Shown one piece after another: positions 10,001-13,609 of a DNA stretch of 13,609 nucleotides. Under the pieces are notes generated by a model. That model saw nothing but the letters and a program-made list of their open reading frames with translations, made no database searches and was not told where the DNA came from. The position numbers were made by a program, and so were the translations under genes. The DNA comes from Tetmemena sp. SeJ-2015 (taxonomy: Eukaryota; Ciliophora; Spirotrichea; Sporadotrichida; Oxytrichidae), in the NCBI GenBank assembly GCA_027382625.1, contig JAJKFJ010024541.1:1-13609 (forward strand), read 5' to 3'. Within the stretch, counting starts at the first letter, position 1; every line of letters begins with the position of its first letter.

Positions 10001-11818
10001 TTAGCCTTCTTATCATTAGGCATTTCTTAAGTAGTAGATTCAGCTCTATCATATTCGATTGTCCAGTCCAATCGACGCCAAAAATAGTTTCTTTAGGGTT
10101 GCAATATCGAGTTCCGAATTCCTTAAAGCTTCTGAAAACATCTGGCCTCAAGATCTTAAGTAGATTGTAGATTTCATTAGGCCTGCCCAACATAGGAGTT
10201 CCTGATAGAAGCATTATACGCTTGCAGCGCATAATGATAGGAAGCAAGTGCTGAGATCTTTTAGACTCTCGAGACTTCAGATAGTGAGCCTCATCCACTA
10301 TCACCACTTTGAAGTTCAATCTTCCAAGGAGTTCACTCATTTTCCAAGCTAAGCTGTAACTAATGATATAGAAGTTGATCTCTTAGGAGATAAATTCCTA
10401 GTTCTCTTTTACTATAACACATATCTCCGAAGGCTTGATTTTAGGCTCAAGCCATTTCATAAGCTCATCGCGCCAGGAGTACTTTAAAGATGATGGAGAT
10501 ATAATCAATACTGGCCAATCTCTCTAATAAAGGTAGCTCAAAGAGATAGCCTAAACCGTTTTACCTACACCCATTTCATCACCTAAGAGCAATCACCCAT
10601 AATGATCTACTCCAAACTAGATTCCCACCTTCTAAAAGTTATAGAGCTTTTTTTAAAGTTGCTGAGGGAGAAAACTAACCCTTGGTTTTTACTAAGAAAA
10701 GAGTTAGCAAGAGTTATAAAACTTACATTTACATCTTTCTTGTAATCGTATGATACAAGTGATTTTATGTGAGGTGAAGAAAATGGAATAGGATTATCAA
10801 TCAGGTCAAAGGCTAGTAGAGGGATGTCATAAACTAAAATGTTCTTTCTCTCGCATAATTACTTCACCTACAATCATATAAAAATAGAATAATAACTTAC
10901 CTAGGATATTACCTCTCCATAAGAGTTCAAATCGAGCACCCATGTTTTCCTTTAGAAATCGTACTATACTTGCTTTTAGGTTTAAATAACTTGCAATATC
11001 TCGTCAGGGAACTGAAAATTGGCGAATATGTCATAATAGTCTACGCTCACCAACTCAAAGTTGATGAATCTTTGAGGTTGCTGCCTCATTTCTTTTATCT
11101 TACCCTGCAATGACTCTTGAGTCACACCAGCTTGAGTGGCCTGCTTTTATCTCAAAAGCAGACTCAGTTTTCTTTTTTAATAATGCTGCTTCATTTCTTT
11201 ATAGAGACTTGCCTACTATTCACTGATCTAGTCAATTTAGGCTTGCTGCTCTGTTAGCTAAGTTGCGTTGTAAGAACATCGAGGATCCATACTATGATGG
11301 TTATTTGCATGTGAAGCTTCCTCTAAAAGAGACTTGTCGGGAGATGCTCTAGCTGCTTCCAGTTGCTATCCGATGTTGTATTTATTAGTGTGCTTCTTTT
11401 TTGCTGCTGCCGCTTTCGCATTCTTATCCTTAGATTTTTCATCTTTACTCTCCTCTTGATTAGTCGTGGACATACTCTACCTGATCTGAGAGCCTCTATT
11501 AACCTGAGAGTCTACAACTGCCGAATAAAGGCCTCCATTGCCTGTTAAATTTAGCATGCTACACTCAGGATTTAGTTCCCCATCATCATCCAATCCTAGG
11601 CACAAGTTATCAGTCTGCTGAGTTTCTTGTCTTGGCTAGATCTAACCAATGATATAAATAGGCTCTCTCTAGTTATCGTCATCATCATTATTTGCAGTGG
11701 CTTTGCAGTTCTCTTACTTGACAGTTGTGTTAGTGAGTATAGTAGTGGCAGTCAGGGTGTGAGAATTGGTATGAGTGTTTGTGTTGGTCTGATTTGTATT
11801 AAGATGGGAATGAGTCAT
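7074..11818 (-). CDS. SMARCAL1-like: SMARCAL1/ZRANB3-family annealing helicase with HARP domain and C-terminal PIP box
   Basis: SNF2-family ATPase of the annealing-helicase branch; known relatives rewind single-stranded DNA and remodel stalled replication forks in the nucleus. The encoded protein is about 1,530 residues. The N-terminus is Thr/Asn-rich, then basic (about residues 115-140). A HARP-like domain follows at about 250-315 (YDFQRKTWVLDLNSYGEV is diagnostic). The ATPase runs from about 365 to 810: motif I GDEMGVGKT, motif II VDEAH, motif III LSGTP, and C-terminal lobe motifs LLSLTAS and QAEDRAHRIGQ. A disordered tail of about 700 residues carries QTNIKDFF (8772-8795), a perfect PIP box next to KKK, then N/Q-rich sequence ending KFQFKGLKK-TGA. 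The start at 11818 is the first ATG after an in-frame TGA (11882-11884); downstream ATGs at 11557 and 11473 are alternatives. Introns are 10868-10900 and 10692-10726, probably one near 9189-9242, and possibly 7822-7848. Oddity: an in-frame TGA at 10593-10595 just before motif I. No HNH or zinc finger typical of vertebrate ZRANB3 was seen, so subfamily assignment is open. Confidence 0.93.
7822..7848 (-). other. Possible 27-nt intron around an in-frame TGA
   Basis: The minus strand runs GTTTGCC...AAGACAG. Removing 27 bases keeps the frame and deletes the TGA at 7833-7835. The same GTTT donor type is used by the 28-nt intron at 13319-13346. The alternative is that the TGA is translated, since the frame is open on both sides. 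Confidence 0.4.
9189..9242 (-). other. Probable intron between helicase core and tail
   Basis: After the ATPase core the frame enters an AT-rich stretch with hydrophobic translation and TGA codons at 9234-9236 and 9216-9218, then resumes in the same frame as NKDAVENDGY. A GTAATA donor at 9242 and an AAG acceptor at 9189 give 54 nt and preserve the frame. Other borders between 9274 and 9182 also fit, so this is approximate. Confidence 0.45.
10692..10726 (-). other. Intron (35 nt) in the helicase gene
   Basis: The minus strand reads GTAAGTTTTATAACTC...TTTTCTTAG, with an internal CTAAC that resembles a branch site. It joins SYDYKKDVN to the start of the ATPase domain (PRVSFLPQQL) in phase zero. 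Confidence 0.85.
10868..10900 (-). other. Intron (33 nt) in the helicase gene
   Basis: The minus strand reads GTAAGTTATTATTC...GATTGTAG inside the HARP-like domain. Splicing joins SYGEVISQ to VKQLCERKN in phase zero. The insert is AT-rich with canonical ends. Confidence 0.85.
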
Positions 11819-12806
11819 TGACGATAGCAATCCACTTTGAAACTGCTATCTCCAACGCTAATACTCTTCTTGAGTTTACTCTCACTGACCTAATTTATTT
11901 GAGCCTCCACCCTTATTAAGTGGCAAGTGTTAAATGTGAGTAGATTATCCTTGATTCATAACTTAAAATGTTCTTTTATGCGTTAAGAGAGTTTAGAAAA
12001 TGCTTTATCAAAAGTTGCTAACTTTGAAGTGCTTGCTTGGAGGATTAAGTTCTTTTAGTGCGAGTTGAGTTTATCGGACTTTGCTTGAAAGCTAACTTTT
12101 GTATTTAGTTTGAGAAAAGATCAAATATTATGTGATAATAATCAAAATAGAGAATTTAAAGATAAAAATAAAAAATAAAAATGAAAAGGTTTACAAAATG
12201 AGGTTTATAATTTTGCGAAGCAATATACTATTTATTCTTATTATATATGAAGTAATCACTAAACTTTTTAAACTACTTCGCGTTTAAATTATGAAGGTGT
12301 TTATTTTATGGATTCAATAGTGATTATGCAATATTTAAAAATATGTATTCATTAAGAAAAATAATTTATACTGCACCTGTTTGCTAAGAATCACAAAAAT
12401 ATAATTGGTGAAAGGGTGGGATATTTTAGGAGTAATTATCTATAACTAAATGAATGTATTATAATTAAAAGTGCATCCTAGAAATCGAAGTAGATCAGAA
12501 TATGTAGAAATCTTATTTTTTGTAATTTTTAAATGTCAGAACTTTAGAGCTTCACTAAAGCAAGCCGTCCCTCATCCTTTGAGACAAACTAGGAAAAGGC
12601 TTTTCCAAAATATTTAACAGAAGGTGTTATAGATTTCATGCTCTTATTAAAATTTATCTATTCTCTCTACCAGAAAATAGTTCATTTTTGCAAGATAAGG
12701 AACATAAACTACTTTAAAGGCAAATTTTACTACAAATACGAAATTCAATAACTTGCTTGCAATTTGTTGGACAGACGGACTGATATTTATAGTTTCTGTT
12801 GTATAA
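11819..12806. other. AT-rich intergenic spacer, about 1 kb
   Basis: This is the largest gene gap, between the E3 ligase stop (12807-12809) and the helicase start. About 12100-12530 is especially AT-rich, with many poly-A/T runs. A frame from 12835 to 12572 (87 codons with TAA as Gln) starts inside the ligase gene; it has mixed hydrophobic composition and no family match, so I leave it as unassigned. The stretch 11819-11881 is open in the helicase frame and could be a 5' UTR or an upstream exon. I see no tRNA-like fold, promoter box or repeat array. Confidence 0.5.
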
Positions 12807-13609
12807 TCAAAAATCTTTTTGATTTGCTGCAACATTCCTGCAAATAGCGCAACCTAAAGCAAACTCGTCTCCATTTGCAGGATGCTTTACTTTAAGAGGG
12901 CAAATATTCATCCATAACATAAAAATTGACTAAATAAAGCAAGTTGCCGCACTATTGCATTGAGGTAATTTGTCAAAATATTTCAGAATTCATCTAATAT
13001 ATATTTTAACTTATGTCCTTCGTATATTTTGACACGTAGTCTCCGTCTACTTACCTCTTATGACAAGGCTCGCAAAAATGAGTATTGCCCCAGCAGAACC
13101 ATTGCGCAATTGAGCAACAGAACCTGCACTTAAATTCGATATAGTCAGTTCCATGCTTTTGACAGTTTGCAACTCCAGCTCCCAAAGATACTGCTGCACA
13201 TTTACCACAAACGAGATCTTCCTGCTTATATTACTATCCCTCCTCTTAAGCTCTGATGCAATCTTTCATACCTCCGAAGTAGGGTGCCTTACATTTGAAG
13301 CACTGATTAAAAGAATTCCTATAAAAGATAGTAGGCGAGTTTAAACATATAGTACTTCTTTGGATTGTTGTAGTAAGGATCATTAGGGTCCTTTATGCGC
13401 GGATCTTTATCCAAGTTTTCGAACTTTCCTCTTTCCTCAGCTTTTTTCATTACATCTTCTTCGATTTACTTTTTATTTGGCAGATATATCCAAATTTTAA
13501 TGATTGCCTCTGACTCCATGAGCTCTTAATTGAGTGGAACGCAGTGAGGTGCTTTAATTCTTCCTTTGCAAGCTGGGCAATCAAGGTAACTGAAAACGAT
13601 ACGAGGTCC
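12807..13609 (-). CDS. MYCBP2-like: PHR/MYCBP2-type RING plus tandem-cysteine E3 ubiquitin ligase, C-terminal part
   Basis: This is the 3' end of a Pam/Highwire/RPM-1 (RCR) E3 ligase. In this family the RING engages the E2, ubiquitin passes between two cysteines of the tandem-cysteine domain, and the human enzyme esterifies Thr/Ser. The window edge cuts the RING; its last part, [13 protein letters not shown], is visible. A charged linker follows, then the complete tandem-cysteine domain: [44 protein letters not shown], and [14 protein letters not shown] with ALGCAICRN at the C-terminus. Against human MYCBP2 as I recall it, the upstream catalytic Cys matches 13258-13260, the downstream one 13093-13095, and the catalytic His 13060-13062. 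The acidic triad member appears to be Asp instead of Glu. A 28-nt intron (13319-13346) is clear; a second (about 12994-13054) is likely. The stop is TGA 12807-12809, two residues after the family's usual end. Confidence 0.92.
12994..13054 (-). other. Probable intron (61 nt) in the E3 ligase gene
   Basis: It has a GTAAGT donor right after CHK(R) and an AT-rich TATTAG acceptor. Removing it brings the following FDKLPQC segment into frame and gives a spacing close to that of human MYCBP2, but leaves a TGA (12990-12992) as the second codon after the junction. The alternative is no intron plus a one-base lesion in the A4 run at 12975-12978. Confidence 0.5.
13319..13346 (-). other. Intron (28 nt) in the E3 ligase gene
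   Basis: The minus strand runs GTTTAAACTC...TTTTATAG. Splicing turns KKYYM plus NSFNQ into a direct lead-in to [11 protein letters not shown], matching the spacing of the family; without it the conserved cysteines are out of frame. Confidence 0.8.

Noticed and set aside
12100..12530. Very AT-rich tract as a possible origin, transposon remnant or internal eliminated sequence
   Set aside because: I saw no inverted terminal repeats, direct-repeat pointers, transposase frame or iterated motif; intergenic base bias is enough to explain it.
12572..12835. 87-codon minus-strand frame ([12 protein letters not shown]...) overlapping the end of the E3 ligase
   Set aside because: It begins inside the ligase coding sequence in another frame, is AT-driven and hydrophobic, and matches no family. 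The ligase already ends where its relatives end.

Overview
The window looks like nuclear DNA of a ciliate that reads TAA and TAG as glutamine. The clearest proof is the helicase gene: dozens of conserved residues on either side of in-frame TAA/TAG codons join into one uninterrupted SNF2 protein only if those codons are sense (for example at 9564-9566 and 9927-9929). TGA is strongly depleted in the same frames (about 450 consecutive codons without one between 9189 and 7836) and ends the recognisable genes. Introns are tiny (about 27-85 nt), AT-rich and mostly GTAAG...TAG. There is no telomere repeat, and several genes lie in tandem, so this is not a single-gene nanochromosome; it is either a multi-gene macronuclear chromosome or micronuclear DNA. 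The genus cannot be named from this sequence.

All recognised genes lie head-to-tail on the minus strand. Read right to left they are: (1) 13609-12807, the 3' end of a PHR/MYCBP2-type (Highwire/RPM-1) E3 ubiquitin ligase, with the end of the RING and the whole tandem-cysteine catalytic domain; (2) an AT-rich spacer of about 1 kb; (3) 11818-7074, a SMARCAL1/ZRANB3-family annealing helicase with a HARP-like domain, a complete SNF2 ATPase and a long low-complexity tail carrying a textbook PCNA-binding PIP box; (4) about 6931-3220, a long unrecognised multi-exon protein with basic, acidic and coiled-coil segments and an N/Q-rich C-terminal half; (5) 2884 to beyond the left edge, a Ser/Asn/Gly/Gln-rich unrecognised protein with one helical segment.

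Genes 1 and 3 are firm. Genes 4 and 5 are firm as coding DNA, but several exon junctions are my best fit by eye and some remain unresolved. The most interesting anomaly is a small set of in-frame TGA codons inside conserved or frame-continuous coding sequence, notably at 10593-10595 in the helicase P-loop region and at 12990-12992 in the E3 ligase. They could be sense TGA (as in the karyorelict or Condylostoma codes), point lesions, or errors. No RNA gene, CRISPR array, insertion sequence or clear terminal repeat was seen.
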